A stretch of DNA of 64,000 bases from Hymenobacter aranciens. Lineage in GTDB: Bacteria; Bacteroidota; Bacteroidia; Cytophagales; Hymenobacteraceae. The stretch covers positions 18,129-82,128 of the forward strand of contig NZ_JAUQSY010000021.1 of assembly GCF_030580865.1 (NCBI RefSeq). The letters are read 5' to 3'. The notes under the pieces were generated by a model. That model worked only from the letters and a program-made list of their open reading frames with translations. It was not told the DNA's origin and made no database searches. The translations under genes were made by a program, and so were the position numbers. The first letter of the stretch is position 1. Each line of letters opens with the position of its first letter. Shown here piece by piece: positions 52,898-60,525 of this stretch.

Positions 52898-53974
52898 TTG
52901 TCTGCCCCCACCCGCAAAATCATTCACATCGATATGGACGCGTTCTACGCCTCCGTGGAGCAGCGCGACAACTCCGACTTGCGCGGTCGACCCGTGGCGG
53001 TGGGCGGGGCCCGCGAGCGCGGCGTGGTGGCGGCCGCCAGCTACGAGGCCCGGCAATTCGGCGTGCGTTCGGCCATGCCCGGGGCCACGGCCCGGCGGCT
53101 GTGTCCTGAGCTGCTGTTCGTGTCGCCGCGCTTCGAGGTGTATAAGCAGGTTTCGGCCCAGATTCGGCAGATTTTCGCCGAGTACACGCCGCTCATCGAG
53201 CCGCTGTCGCTGGATGAGGCGTATCTCGATGTGACCGAAAACCTCAAAGGCATCGATACCGCCACCCAGATTGCCAGGGAAATCAGGGCCAAAATCTGGG
53301 AGCAAACCCAGCTCACGGCCTCGGCCGGCATTTCCTACAATAAATTCCTGGCTAAGCTGGCGTCGGATTTTCGCAAGCCCAACGGGCAGTACGTGGTGCC
53401 GCCCGGTAAGGGCTTGGCTTTCGTTGAGGGCCTGCAGGTGGGGCAGTTTCACGGCATCGGCCCGGTCACGGCGACGCGGCTCAACCAACTGGGCATCTTC
53501 ACCGGGGCCGATTTGCGGGAGCAACCTGAAGCCTTCCTGGTGCAGCATTTTGGCAAGGCCGGGCGCTACTACCACGCCATCGCCCGCGCCGAAGACCACC
53601 GCCCCGTGCAGCCCGACCGCCTGCGCAAATCCGTCGGCTCCGAAACCACCTTCGCCCAGGACCTCAGCGACTTCGCCGACCTGCTGGCCGGCGTCGAGCC
53701 CGCCCTCGAAGACGTGTGGGCCTGGTGCGAGCGCAGCGGCGGCCGCGGCCGAACGCTCACGCTGAAAGTGAAGTACGGTGATTTTCAGCAAATCACGCGC
53801 AGCCGCAGCAGCACCGCCGTGTTCGACAGCAAAGCGGTGCTGCTGCGGGTGTGCCGCGAGCTGCTGGAAGGGCTTTTTCCACTGCCCAAAGGCGTGCGGC
53901 TGCTGGGCGTGAGCTTGTCGAATCTGAACACCGCCGAGCGGGCGGCCGGGCAGCAGCTGACACTGCGGTTTTGA
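52898..53974 (+). CDS. dinB: DNA polymerase IV (Y-family)
   Basis: A 358-residue translesion polymerase. TTG at 52898 gives MSAPTRKIIHIDMDAFYASV, which fits the family start and length; GTG at 52877 is the alternative. Asp12 (HIDMDAFYASVEQRD), the SYEARQFGVRSAMP fingers motif, and SLDEAYLDVT with Asp106 and Glu107 supply the metal site. GISYNKFLAKLASDFRKPNG, the helix-hairpin-helix region (GIGPVTATRLNQLGI) and a little-finger domain follow. The C-terminus ends LTLRF without a clear beta-clamp peptide such as QxxLF. DinB bypasses damaged bases with reduced fidelity; often damage-induced, though no LexA box was recognised. Confidence 0.92.
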   Translation: MSAPTRKIIHIDMDAFYASVEQRDNSDLRGRPVAVGGARERGVVAAASYEARQFGVRSAMPGATARRLCPELLFVSPRFEVYKQVSAQIRQIFAEYTPLIEPLSLDEAYLDVTENLKGIDTATQIAREIRAKIWEQTQLTASAGISYNKFLAKLASDFRKPNGQYVVPPGKGLAFVEGLQVGQFHGIGPVTATRLNQLGIFTGADLREQPEAFLVQHFGKAGRYYHAIARAEDHRPVQPDRLRKSVGSETTFAQDLSDFADLLAGVEPALEDVWAWCERSGGRGRTLTLKVKYGDFQQITRSRSSTAVFDSKAVLLRVCRELLEGLFPLPKGVRLLGVSLSNLNTAERAAGQQLTLRF

Positions 53975-53976
53975 GG

Positions 53977-54241
53977 CCGGGGAGGACGACAACTCCCCTC
54001 CTTGGAAAGGAGGGGATGTGAGCGCTGAAGAGGCGCGAACGGGGGGGGTTCGCCCGTCCGCGCCGTCTGAACGTCGCAGTAATCCTTTCTCGCTGCGGTA
54101 ACTTTTTTACTGCCGAATAAACCCTGACGACACAGTAGAACTCCTGACGGCGCTAACGGCGCGACCGGGCCAACCACCCCCGTTTTCGCTGCGCGAAAAC
54201 ATCCCCTCCTTTCCAAGGAGGGGAGTTTCGCCCTCCCCGGG
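53977..54241. repeat. 265-bp compound inverted repeat between convergent genes
   Basis: Perfect 29-bp arms at 53991-54019 and 54199-54227 (core AACTCCCCTCCTTGGAAAGG) are extended by partly matching outer arms (CCGGGGAGG/CCTCCCCGG). Each 29-bp arm is itself a hairpin (CTCCTTGGAAAGGAG). Inside are further GC-rich palindromes (TTTTCGCTGCGCGAAAA). It fills the gap between dinB and the AsmA-like gene. Confidence 0.85.
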
Positions 54242-54244
54242 TTC

Positions 54245-57200
54245 TTACTGCCCCGCCTTCGCCGCTGGTAAGCTAGGCAATAAGCGCATCGTCGTATCCA
54301 GCCGCTGGGTCGTCAGCAGCTCCCGGCGCTGGCGGCGCAGCTCGGCGTAGCCCTCGCGCTGCTCCTTGCCCTGGAAGAGCCGCACCTTATATTTCTCGCC
54401 GGGCGCCATGCGGCGCAGGTTGACATTCATAAGCTTACCCTTGGAGCGGGTGAGGGGCTCGCCGGTCTGGATGCGTTCGATGCGGTGCTGGTTGTCGCCG
54501 AAAAGCGCCTGGAAAGGCTTGAGCCCCACGAAGAGGTTGGCGCGGCCGTCGAGGCCGTAGGTGCCATTGATGGTAAGGTTGGTAAGGTTGCTGTTGAGTA
54601 CCAGTCGCGGTATCAGCAGCTGCCCATCATTGAGCAGAAACTCGGTGCTGACGGGCTCGAAAAACAAGTGGCCCGTGCGCTCGGCCTTCATAAAGCTCAG
54701 GGCTTCTTTTAAAAACTCCACATCCACCAGTTCCAGCTGGCGAATGTCGGCCTTGAGGTAGGCCCGGGTGCGGTCGAGCGAGGGTAGGAAGCGGGGGCCG
54801 AGGTCGGTGCGGATGTCGGCGGCGCAGTCGATGCGGCCGCGGATGTTTTCGCCGCTTATGGCATTGACTCCCATGCTGCTGATAGTGGTGAAGAGGTCGG
54901 GCAGGGCAATGTCTTCGAGCCGGGCCTGCACGTGCAGTGGGTGGTGCTCGCGGCCCATGTTGGTGCGCAGGCGGCCGCGCAGGCTGATGCGGCCCTGCAG
55001 CGCCTGCACCGAGCAGTCGTCGACGGTGGCTTCGCCGTCGCGCAGGTGCGTAACGAGCCGAAAATCAGTGCCCCGGACGGCGGCGTAGCGCACCTTGTCG
55101 GCCTGCACGCGCAGCACGGCGGTGAGGGCGCCGCTGGTCATCAGGGAGGGGCGGGGCTGCTGCAGGCGGCGGGCCTGCCGGCGCGCCCGCGCTGCCTGCC
55201 GGGCCGGCGGCACCGAGTCGGGCGGGGTGGTGAGGCTGGTGATTAACTCCAGCAAATCAGGAATATCGAGCGTGGCGTAGTGCAGGTTCAAATCGGCATC
55301 GACCGACACCAGCCGCCGGTTTTCGACCAGCACCGTGGCCGAGGCCTGGCCGCTGGCGCCGTCGGGCGTGCTGAAGCTGAGGTTGGGCACGTGCAGCGTA
55401 TTGCCCTGCTTGTCGAAGCGTAGGCGCACCTGGCGCAGCTGCTGGTCGTCGGGCAGCAAGGCGGTATTCACGTCCCAGTCGATGCTGCCGTTGGCGGCCA
55501 GCAGGATATCGGCCAGGGCGGGGCTGGCGGGGCGGTTGGGGCGGGCCGGCCGGCGTGGCGGGCGGGTGAGACGGTCGAGTAGCCGCTCGTAGTCAAGGGT
55601 ATCGAAATGCACAGCCAGCTGGTACTTCACCGGGGCCACGCGGTTGGTGGTATCGGTGGGCCAGCTCAGGTTGCCGCGCAGCTGGCCGTCCCACACGCGG
55701 CCGGCCAGGTTCTGGAGCTGCACGTGGTGGCCGTCGTGTTTCACGGTTACGGCCAGGTTGCGCAGGGTATCCTGGCTTAGCAGCAGGCGGCGGCAGCGCA
55801 GGTCGGCATCAAGGTGCAGGCCCGCCGGGATGAGGCTGTTGCCGAGGCGGGTGGCCAGCTCCTGCAAATCCTCGCGGCTGCGGCGCTTGCGTGGGTGCTT
55901 GCGCGGGCCCAGGGCGGCATTGCGCGGCAGTGGGCGCAGCAGGTAGCGCAGCTTCTGCACCGATAAATCCTCGACCGCAAACTGCCCGCTAACTTGTGTA
56001 ACCGGCGTCTCGCCCGCAATATAGTCGAGCAGGCCTACCGTCGTGGCAGAGGCTTTGAAGCGCATACCATTCATCAGCCCCGAGGCATTGGACAGCTGCC
56101 AGAGGCTGTCGCGCAGCCCCACCCGCACGTTCAAATCGGAAAGGTGGGCGCGGTTGAGGAAGGTAAAGTCGGCCCCACGCAAAGTTACGGTGCCGCGCAC
56201 CCACACGTTTTCCTGCAAATCGGCCAGACGGCGGCGCCGGCCCGCCGGGGGCAGGTAGCCGTGCAGGCCAATGTCGAGGTCGGCCAGGCCGCGCCGGGCC
56301 TGCCATATTTCGGGGGTAATGATGGCGGCCAAATCGGGCAGCTCGGCCCGGCCGTGCAGGCGTCCCGCGAAGTGCGGCCGCACGAAGTTGTTTATTTTCA
56401 GGCTTAAATCGAGCTGTCCGGCCGAGGAGTGAATACGGCAGCGCTCCAGCGTCAGCGAAGCGTAGCGCGGCCCCCGGCCGGCGCCGTTGTCGTACACCCC
56501 GCGCAAATCCCAGCGGTTGATGCGGCGGGCCGAGTCGGGCCAGATGAGCTGCGCGTTGTCGAGCCCGAATTTCAGCACGTTGTGCGGCCGCACCCGCGGC
56601 CCCGAAAGCCCGCTGATGGTATATTGCACCTGTGCCTTGCTCGGGCTCACCGCGCCCTCCAGGTAGCTGCGCAAGCTGGGCGGCAGGGCAATGTTGAGTA
56701 CCTCCAGCAGCGGCTGCGGCCCCTCGAAGCGAATGTTCAGCAGCGTGCCCGCCTGCTGATTAGCCGCCACCGTGTGCGTACCGCTGATATTGATGGTATC
56801 GCCGTTGAGCGTAGCGCGGGTGCGCCAGAGCGTACCCCGGTGGTTTTCAAATACGTAGCGGTAATTCACCCAGGCGCGGATAGGCTCGTCGTGCATCAGC
56901 ACGCCGCTGCGGGTTTTCAGTTGGGCCAGCTGGCCATCGAGCACGCCGGTGGCCAGCAGGATGCCGTCGCGCAGGCGCAGCTTTACGCGGCCGTGCCGCA
57001 CCTTAGTATTAAAGGCGCTGCGGTTGAAGCCGTTGCGGGTGTTGATGACGAAGTTGTGCACCACCAGCGAATCCACGTCGAGCGTCACCTTGGGCGGCGG
57101 GGCCGAGCCGCGCTGCCGCTTGCCGCGCAGCCCCCAGTGCCGCCCCAATGAATCGACCTGCTCGGCAAACAGCACATTAGTAACCTCAATGCGGGTGACC

Positions 57201-57529
57201 TTAATTTTCCGCTGCAGCAGCGCCCGGGTGTCCAGTCGCAAATCGGCGCGGTCCACGCGCAGCACTTCGTGGGGGAGGCCAGCGGTGGTATCGGTCAGCA
57301 CGAAGTGGCGCAGCGAGGCCGTGACGTGCGGAAAATCGCGCCAAATGGAGAAATCCACGTCGAACGGCGCCAGTTCCAGTTCCGAGTTTTTGGTGGTTTT
57401 TTCGCGGATGATGGTTTGCAGCTGCCGCTTGCCCCAGGCCGTGCCCAGCAGCCACACGGCCACCCCCAGCCCCAGCCCAAGCAGCAGGAGCCCAACGGCC
57501 AGCGCGCGCCAGATGGGGAAGGATTTCAT
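54245..57529 (-). CDS. AsmA-like membrane-anchored protein
   Basis: A 1094-residue protein from ATG 57527-57529 (MKSFPIWRALAVGLLLLGLG). One N-terminal transmembrane helix is followed by a long, mostly beta-strand body. Motifs fitting the AsmA family are LQTIIREKTTKNSELELAP and FSIWRDFPHVTASLRHFVL at the N-terminus and the C-terminal AsmA-like repeat (RGRIDCAADIRTDLGPRFLP, LEDIALPDLFTTISSM, LVLNSNLTNLTINGTYGLDG). AsmA/TamB-like proteins bridge the inner and outer membranes and help move phospholipids or assemble outer-membrane components; this is inferred for the gene here. Length is at the long end for the family. The stop is 4 bp from a repeat. Confidence 0.85.
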   Translation of the reverse strand: MKSFPIWRALAVGLLLLGLGLGVAVWLLGTAWGKRQLQTIIREKTTKNSELELAPFDVDFSIWRDFPHVTASLRHFVLTDTTAGLPHEVLRVDRADLRLDTRALLQRKIKVTRIEVTNVLFAEQVDSLGRHWGLRGKRQRGSAPPPKVTLDVDSLVVHNFVINTRNGFNRSAFNTKVRHGRVKLRLRDGILLATGVLDGQLAQLKTRSGVLMHDEPIRAWVNYRYVFENHRGTLWRTRATLNGDTINISGTHTVAANQQAGTLLNIRFEGPQPLLEVLNIALPPSLRSYLEGAVSPSKAQVQYTISGLSGPRVRPHNVLKFGLDNAQLIWPDSARRINRWDLRGVYDNGAGRGPRYASLTLERCRIHSSAGQLDLSLKINNFVRPHFAGRLHGRAELPDLAAIITPEIWQARRGLADLDIGLHGYLPPAGRRRRLADLQENVWVRGTVTLRGADFTFLNRAHLSDLNVRVGLRDSLWQLSNASGLMNGMRFKASATTVGLLDYIAGETPVTQVSGQFAVEDLSVQKLRYLLRPLPRNAALGPRKHPRKRRSREDLQELATRLGNSLIPAGLHLDADLRCRRLLLSQDTLRNLAVTVKHDGHHVQLQNLAGRVWDGQLRGNLSWPTDTTNRVAPVKYQLAVHFDTLDYERLLDRLTRPPRRPARPNRPASPALADILLAANGSIDWDVNTALLPDDQQLRQVRLRFDKQGNTLHVPNLSFSTPDGASGQASATVLVENRRLVSVDADLNLHYATLDIPDLLELITSLTTPPDSVPPARQAARARRQARRLQQPRPSLMTSGALTAVLRVQADKVRYAAVRGTDFRLVTHLRDGEATVDDCSVQALQGRISLRGRLRTNMGREHHPLHVQARLEDIALPDLFTTISSMGVNAISGENIRGRIDCAADIRTDLGPRFLPSLDRTRAYLKADIRQLELVDVEFLKEALSFMKAERTGHLFFEPVSTEFLLNDGQLLIPRLVLNSNLTNLTINGTYGLDGRANLFVGLKPFQALFGDNQHRIERIQTGEPLTRSKGKLMNVNLRRMAPGEKYKVRLFQGKEQREGYAELRRQRRELLTTQRLDTTMRLLPSLPAAKAGQ

Positions 57530-57727
57530 AGGGCCGACAACGGGTAAGCAGGCACTTCCAAACGACACCGTTCGCGTCAGAAGCCGCGTAAGATACCCCA
57601 TGTGCCGGAAAGAGGTTCAGTTGGCCCCGCGTAACTCAACTATAGCCGATGGCGTTTATGGCACGGTGGTTGTAAACATTCCCATCGAGAGTGTTAATTT
57701 TTTCCACCACTTTATCATTCCTTCGCC

Positions 57728-58252
57728 ATGAAAACCCTCCCGTATTTCCTGAGCCTGCTCCTGCTGCTCACCACCGTTTTCTCTCATTCGGCCCAGGCCC
57801 AGGACCGAAAAGTTAGCCCCCAGGCTAAAGGTGCCATCATCGGCGGCATTGGCGGGGCCGCCGCTGGCGCCCTCATCAACAAGCGTAACCGCGCCGTGGG
57901 CGGCGTAGTGGGTGGCGTGGTAGGTGGGGCCGGGGGCTACGCCGTCGGCAAAAGCATCGATAATAAGAACAAGGCCCGCGCCGCCCAGGCCGAAGCCGCC
58001 AGCGCCCGTGCCGCCGCCGCCCGCGCCAACCAGCGTGCCGCCGTGGCCGAGCGCAACGCCGCCCGCAGCCGCGCCGCCGCCTTGGCCGCCAGCCGCAACA
58101 ACGGCAACGTGAACCCCGAAGCCATGCCCGCCGTGATGGCCTACGCCGAGCAAACCGCCCTGCCCGCCAACCCGGCTTACATCCCCAACAACGCGCCGGC
58201 CGACCCCGCGAAGCCGTATTCGAACTCCGAAGTGAAACGTAAAAGCTGGTAA
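57728..58252 (+). CDS. Glycine-zipper envelope protein
   Basis: A 174-residue protein with a signal peptide (MKTLPYFLSLLLLLTTVFSH, then SAQAQ). A glycine zipper follows: KGAIIGGIGGAAAGALINKR and GGVVGGVVGGAGGYAVGKSI, the pattern of YMGG/Gly-zipper outer-membrane or inner-envelope proteins. Residues about 80-120 are a strongly charged Ala/Arg helix (RAAQAEAASARAAAARANQR). The C-terminus is a Pro/Asn-rich, likely disordered tail. The next gene, 79 bp downstream, is behind a terminator. Confidence 0.8.
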   Translation: MKTLPYFLSLLLLLTTVFSHSAQAQDRKVSPQAKGAIIGGIGGAAAGALINKRNRAVGGVVGGVVGGAGGYAVGKSIDNKNKARAAQAEAASARAAAARANQRAAVAERNAARSRAAALAASRNNGNVNPEAMPAVMAYAEQTALPANPAYIPNNAPADPAKPYSNSEVKRKSW

Positions 58253-58271
58253 GCTCCGGTTAATTTTCTCG

Positions 58272-58300
58272 AAAAACCCGGGCTCCCCGCCTGGGTTTTT
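58272..58300 (+). terminator. Rho-independent terminator of the glycine-zipper gene
   Basis: Stem AAAAACCCGGG (58272-58282) pairs with CCTGGGTTTTT (58290-58300) with one G-T pair around a 7-nt loop. It lies 19 bp after the stop. Confidence 0.82.
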
Positions 58301-58331
58301 CTTTCTCCCTGTCTTTCTCTTTCTGACCCTT

Positions 58332-58796
58332 ATGAAATCCTTTCTTTGCCTCCTGGGCACCGCCGCCATCCTGAGCAGCTGTTCCAAAGCCACCGAAACC
58401 GCCGACGTCGAAGACCTCAACAAGCAATTCATCGCCGCCTGGAACAACAAGGAAGTCGACAAAGCCCTGGCCTTCCTGGCCGACGACGTCCACTTCCTGC
58501 AGGGCGAATCGCATTTTAGCGGCAAAGCCGAAGTGGGCGACAAATGGGTGCGCGCCACCAACGGCACCATCCAGAACCTGAAAACCAGCGTCATCAGCTC
58601 GGCCAACGACAGCAAGCTGGCCTACGCCGCCGGCACCTTCTCCGTCGATGTATTGCCCGATGCACCCGGCCAGCCCAAAGCTTTCGGCGAGGGCAACTAC
58701 GTGCTGATTTGGAAGCAGGTAGGGGAGGGCAAGGACGCCGGCTGGAAGCTGACCTACGCGCAGCTGGAAGACCACCCGCTGCAGCGGAAGAATTAA
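58332..58796 (+). CDS. SnoaL/DUF4440-like lipoprotein
   Basis: A 154-residue protein with lipobox ILSSC (Cys17) after a short signal peptide, so likely a lipoprotein. The mature domain fits the NTF2-like fold used by SnoaL and DUF4440 proteins: FIAAWNNKEVDKALAFLADD, GKAEVGDKWVRATNG, and a final strand pair (NYVLIWKQVGEGKDAGWKLT). These small cone-shaped domains bind ligands or act as simple isomerases; there is no sign of which. It is the last plus-strand gene before a palindromic repeat and the histidine kinase. Confidence 0.82.
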   Translation: MKSFLCLLGTAAILSSCSKATETADVEDLNKQFIAAWNNKEVDKALAFLADDVHFLQGESHFSGKAEVGDKWVRATNGTIQNLKTSVISSANDSKLAYAAGTFSVDVLPDAPGQPKAFGEGNYVLIWKQVGEGKDAGWKLTYAQLEDHPLQRKN

Positions 58797-58803
58797 CAGA
58801 ACT

Positions 58804-58940
58804 GTCATGCTGAACGCAGTGAAGCATCCTCTCACGCCATAACGATTTCGTTCGGACGTGAGAGGATGCTTCACTGCGTTCAGCATGACAGTGCCGAGTT
58901 GTTCAACTGTGAAAGGATGCTTCACTGCGTTCAGCATGAC
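58804..58940. repeat. GTCATGCTGAACG-family inverted repeat, copy 3 plus extra arm
   Basis: Perfect 33-bp arms (58804-58836 and 58857-58889) flank 20 bp. A third, separate right arm lies at 58914-58940. The third arm overlaps the end of the histidine kinase gene and encodes its last 12 residues and, with adjoining bases, its stop. Confidence 0.92.
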
Positions 58941-60363
58941 AGGGCAGCGTAAATAAAAAGCAGCTGCCCGCCCCCGGCTTACTCTCCACCCACAGCTGCC
59001 CGCCCTGCGCCGCAATAAACTCGGCCGAAATACTCAGCCCCAGCCCGGTGCTGTGCTGCGTGGCCCCCGGTACCGCCGCGAAGCGCTGAAAAATACGCCG
59101 GTGATACTCCGGCGCGATGCCCGGCCCCGCGTCCTGCACGCTTAGGCGCAGCATCTCGCCCCAGCGCTGCACCCGGATGCGCAGCGGCGCGCCGATGGGC
59201 GAGTAGCGCACGGCATTCGACAGTAGATTGATAAGCACCCAGGTGGTTTTCTCCACGTCGGCCAGCACGGCGGGCAGGCCCTCGGGCAATTGCACGTCGA
59301 GCTGCAATTGCTTATCGGCCAATTGTGGGCGCACGGTGTCCGTGGCGTAGCGCAGCACTTCGGCCAGCTGCAGGGGCTGCCGGTTGAGCTTGATGCCGGC
59401 CCCGGCGTCGAGGCGCGACACGTCGAGTAACTGGCCTACCAGGCCCAGCAGCCGCCGGGTTTCGTCGCCGATGCCGTCGGCCAGGCGCTGGCGCTCGGCC
59501 GCGTCGGTGCGCTCGTCGCGCAGCAGCATGAGGCTGAGGTTGATGCTGGAAAGCGGCGTTTTCAGCTCGTGCGAGATGGTGGCAAGGAAGTTGGATTTCA
59601 GCTCATCCAGCCGCTTGAAATCCGACACGTTGGTGAGGCAGAGCAGGTGCCCGGCGAACTCGCGCCGCTGGGTTTCTTCGTGCAGCACCTCCACCGGCGC
59701 GGTGCTGAGCTGGTAATGCAGGTTTTCGCCGTGCGGCCGAATGGTGAATAGCGGGGACGACGCGCCTTCAGGCGTCGGGGCGGCGTGCAGCGCGGCCAGC
59801 ATGGCACGCAGCGACTCATTCTGCAGCGCCACCGTGGCGGCGGCCCGGCCCAACAGTTCGGCCGGGCGCAGCCCCAGGATTTCGCCCGCCACGGGATTGG
59901 CCAAGATGATTATCTCGTGCTGGTCGAGCAGCAACAGGCCCTCATTGAGGTTGTTGACCACGCTGGCCATGCGGTTGCGCTCGCTGATGAGCTGGGCCAG
60001 GGTGGCACGGCGCTCGGCTTCGGCCTGGCGCAGCACCTGGTTCACGGCCGCCGCCACGGAGCCTACTTCGTCGTTTTTGGCGATGCCCACGCGGGTGGCG
60101 GGGCCGGGGCCGGCCACGTCCTCCACCTCGGCTACGAGGCGGCGCAGGGGGCGCGTTACCTGCCGGGGCAGGCGCACCAGCAGCAGCACGCCCACAGCGG
60201 TGCTGAGAGCCAGCAGGCCGAGCAGCAGCCCACGCTCGTGGCGCAGGTCGGCCTGGGTGGCCTGGTGCAGCCGCTCGGTGGCATACAGCGCCTGGGTGCC
60301 GATGGCGAGGAGGAGCAGCAGGAGCAGCAGGATGCTGAGGCGGATTTTGAGTTTGAGGGACAT
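58903..60363 (-). CDS. Sensor histidine kinase (HAMP-PAS-HisKA-HATPase)
   Basis: A 486-residue membrane kinase. Two N-terminal helices (residues about 9-27 and 46-64) with only a short loop between them suggest sensing within or near the membrane. A HAMP-like region (RPLRRLVAEVEDVAG) and a PAS domain (SVVNNLNEGLLLLDQHEIII) precede HisKA with His265 (FLATISHELKTPLSS) and HATPase_c (NLLSNAVRYSP, DAGPGI, GLGLSISAEFI). It is encoded just after the sigma-54-type regulator and is its likely partner. The last 12 residues (CHAERSEASFHS) come from a repeat arm, so the natural C-terminus has been replaced or extended. Confidence 0.9.
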   Translation of the reverse strand: MSLKLKIRLSILLLLLLLLAIGTQALYATERLHQATQADLRHERGLLLGLLALSTAVGVLLLVRLPRQVTRPLRRLVAEVEDVAGPGPATRVGIAKNDEVGSVAAAVNQVLRQAEAERRATLAQLISERNRMASVVNNLNEGLLLLDQHEIIILANPVAGEILGLRPAELLGRAAATVALQNESLRAMLAALHAAPTPEGASSPLFTIRPHGENLHYQLSTAPVEVLHEETQRREFAGHLLCLTNVSDFKRLDELKSNFLATISHELKTPLSSINLSLMLLRDERTDAAERQRLADGIGDETRRLLGLVGQLLDVSRLDAGAGIKLNRQPLQLAEVLRYATDTVRPQLADKQLQLDVQLPEGLPAVLADVEKTTWVLINLLSNAVRYSPIGAPLRIRVQRWGEMLRLSVQDAGPGIAPEYHRRIFQRFAAVPGATQHSTGLGLSISAEFIAAQGGQLWVESKPGAGSCFLFTLPCHAERSEASFHS

Positions 60364-60372
60364 GAGTTTATC

Positions 60373-60525
60373 GTTCTGGCGTTCACCTCACCCCCTGACC
60401 CCCGAAGAAATGCTTGATGCGCATTTCCCAAAAAAGAGGGGGCACCGGTTATGGTTCTGAAAATTTTAGGTCGGAAAATCGTCAGGCTCCCCCTCTTTTT
60501 TGGAGAGGGGGCCGGGGGGTGAGGT
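60373..60525. repeat. GTTCTGGCG-type inverted-repeat element, copy C
   Basis: The element begins GTTCTGGCGTTCACCTCACC at 60373 and ends GGGGGGTGAGGT directly before the TGA (complement 60526-60528) of the regulator gene. Here the variant segment with ATGCGCATCAAGCAT sequence is in the left arm (60401-60429), the opposite arm from copy B. It separates the regulator from the kinase gene, which starts 10 bp away. Confidence 0.9.

Noticed and set aside
58260..59015. A 251-codon minus-strand frame over the SnoaL-like lipoprotein gene and the palindrome.
   Set aside because: It is antisense to a well-supported gene and contains the translated repeat arms (VMLNAVKHP twice), a sign of a spurious frame.
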